A stretch of DNA of 33,608 nt. It comes from Alistipes sp. (lineage in GTDB: Bacteria; Bacteroidota; Bacteroidia; Bacteroidales; Rikenellaceae). Location of the stretch: the NCBI GenBank assembly GCA_017465605.1, contig JAFTVW010000035.1:1-33608 (forward strand). The letters are read 5' to 3'. Under the pieces are notes generated by a model. It searched no databases. It was not told where the DNA came from and saw nothing but the letters and a program-made list of their open reading frames with translations. Within the stretch, counting starts at the first letter, position 1, and the number at the start of each line of letters is the position of its first letter. The position numbers and the translations under genes were made by a program. This document shows, piece after piece, positions 33,432-33,608 of the stretch.

Positions 33432-33608
33432 ATGGAAAACTATAAATCAACCGTACCCAAGCCCCCGATGGCAGATGATGAGTTTGCTGCTATCTGGCGA
33501 AGTGTTCATCTAAAAGTTACCGACACATACGATACGCCACCCGAAATACTCTGGGTGAATGGCTCGACCATTGGCACACTGGGTAATTTCAGTGCCTCGA
33601 CAGGCAAG
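33432..33608 (+). CDS. Partial P-loop-type ATPase/primase-helicase of the element (truncated by window)
   Basis: The first 59 codons are visible; the frame is open to the window edge. It begins MENYKSTVPKPPMADDEF and reaches PEILWVNGSTIGTLGNFSASTGK, where GNFSASTGK has the shape of a Walker A motif. In Bacteroidales elements a DUF3853-type gene is often followed by a P-loop ATPase used in element replication or mobilisation, which fits. The start ATG at 33432 lies 10 bases after the DUF3853-like stop. The function beyond probable nucleotide binding is not resolved because the rest lies outside. Confidence 0.65.
   Translation, partial: MENYKSTVPKPPMADDEFAAIWRSVHLKVTDTYDTPPEILWVNGSTIGTLGNFSASTGK

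Noticed and set aside
1-33608. CRISPR array, rRNA or riboswitch
   Set aside because: No regularly spaced repeats of CRISPR length, no rRNA sequence and no known riboswitch core were seen on either strand.

Overview
The window comes from a Bacteroidales (phylum Bacteroidota) chromosome, most likely a gut commensal; the genus cannot be fixed from sequence alone. The evidence is a seven-gene Mfa/FimA-type fimbrial operon, several promoters of the Bacteroidota form (TTTG or TTG, about 19 bp, TAnnTTTG) and weak Shine-Dalgarno sequences. Sugar-catabolic genes carrying DUF1080, ThuA, GH18 and GH39 domains also fit, as does an NBU-like integrative element at the right edge.

Layout. (1) 1-428: no gene; a cluster of perfect inverted repeats, then the fimbrial operon terminator. 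(2) 12802-429, minus strand: fimbrial operon in the order promoter, DUF3575 outer-membrane protein, DUF3868/OmpA/TPR protein, major fimbrillin (Mfa1-like), Mfa2/FimB-like anchor, a 542-aa minor subunit, a 995-aa probable tip adhesin and a 1086-aa DUF4906-like subunit. (3) 15508-13308, minus strand: SDR-type fructuronate reductase plus mannonate dehydratase (uxuA), two steps of hexuronate catabolism. (4) 15644-19858, plus strand, divergent: a Gfo/Idh/MocA oxidoreductase with a Tat-like leader and a HEAT-repeat/DUF1080 fusion, both with strongly biased codon use suggesting high expression. (5) 19943-25540, plus strand: RND efflux operon (adaptor, pump, TolC-like channel) preceded by a tandem direct repeat. 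(6) 25602-25755: tRNA-Glu(CUC) with its own promoter and terminator. (7) 28507-25841, minus strand: a secreted GH18-ThuA-ThuA fusion, divergent from a GH39-like glycosidase (28752-30152). (8) 30331-33608: the left end of an integrative element, with a tRNA 3'-end remnant as putative attachment site, tyrosine recombinase, conserved unknown protein, DUF3853-like DNA-binding protein and the start of a P-loop-type ATPase that runs off the window.

How it fits together. The fimbrial operon looks complete. Four of its five lipoprotein subunits carry an Arg-Ala site after the lipid cysteine where fimbrillins are cut for polymerisation, and the anchor lacks it. The most unusual protein is the 995-aa subunit: a PxxP-rich segment is followed by a long helix with tyrosines every seven residues, which by length and spacing could fold back into a polyproline/alpha-helix stalk like that of streptococcal antigen I/II, ahead of a C-terminal FISUMP-like domain. 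The Gfo/Idh/MocA, DUF1080 and ThuA domains all belong to families linked to 3-keto-sugar chemistry, and here all have export signals, so an extracytoplasmic glycoside oxidation/cleavage pathway is a plausible theme for 15.7-28.4 kb.
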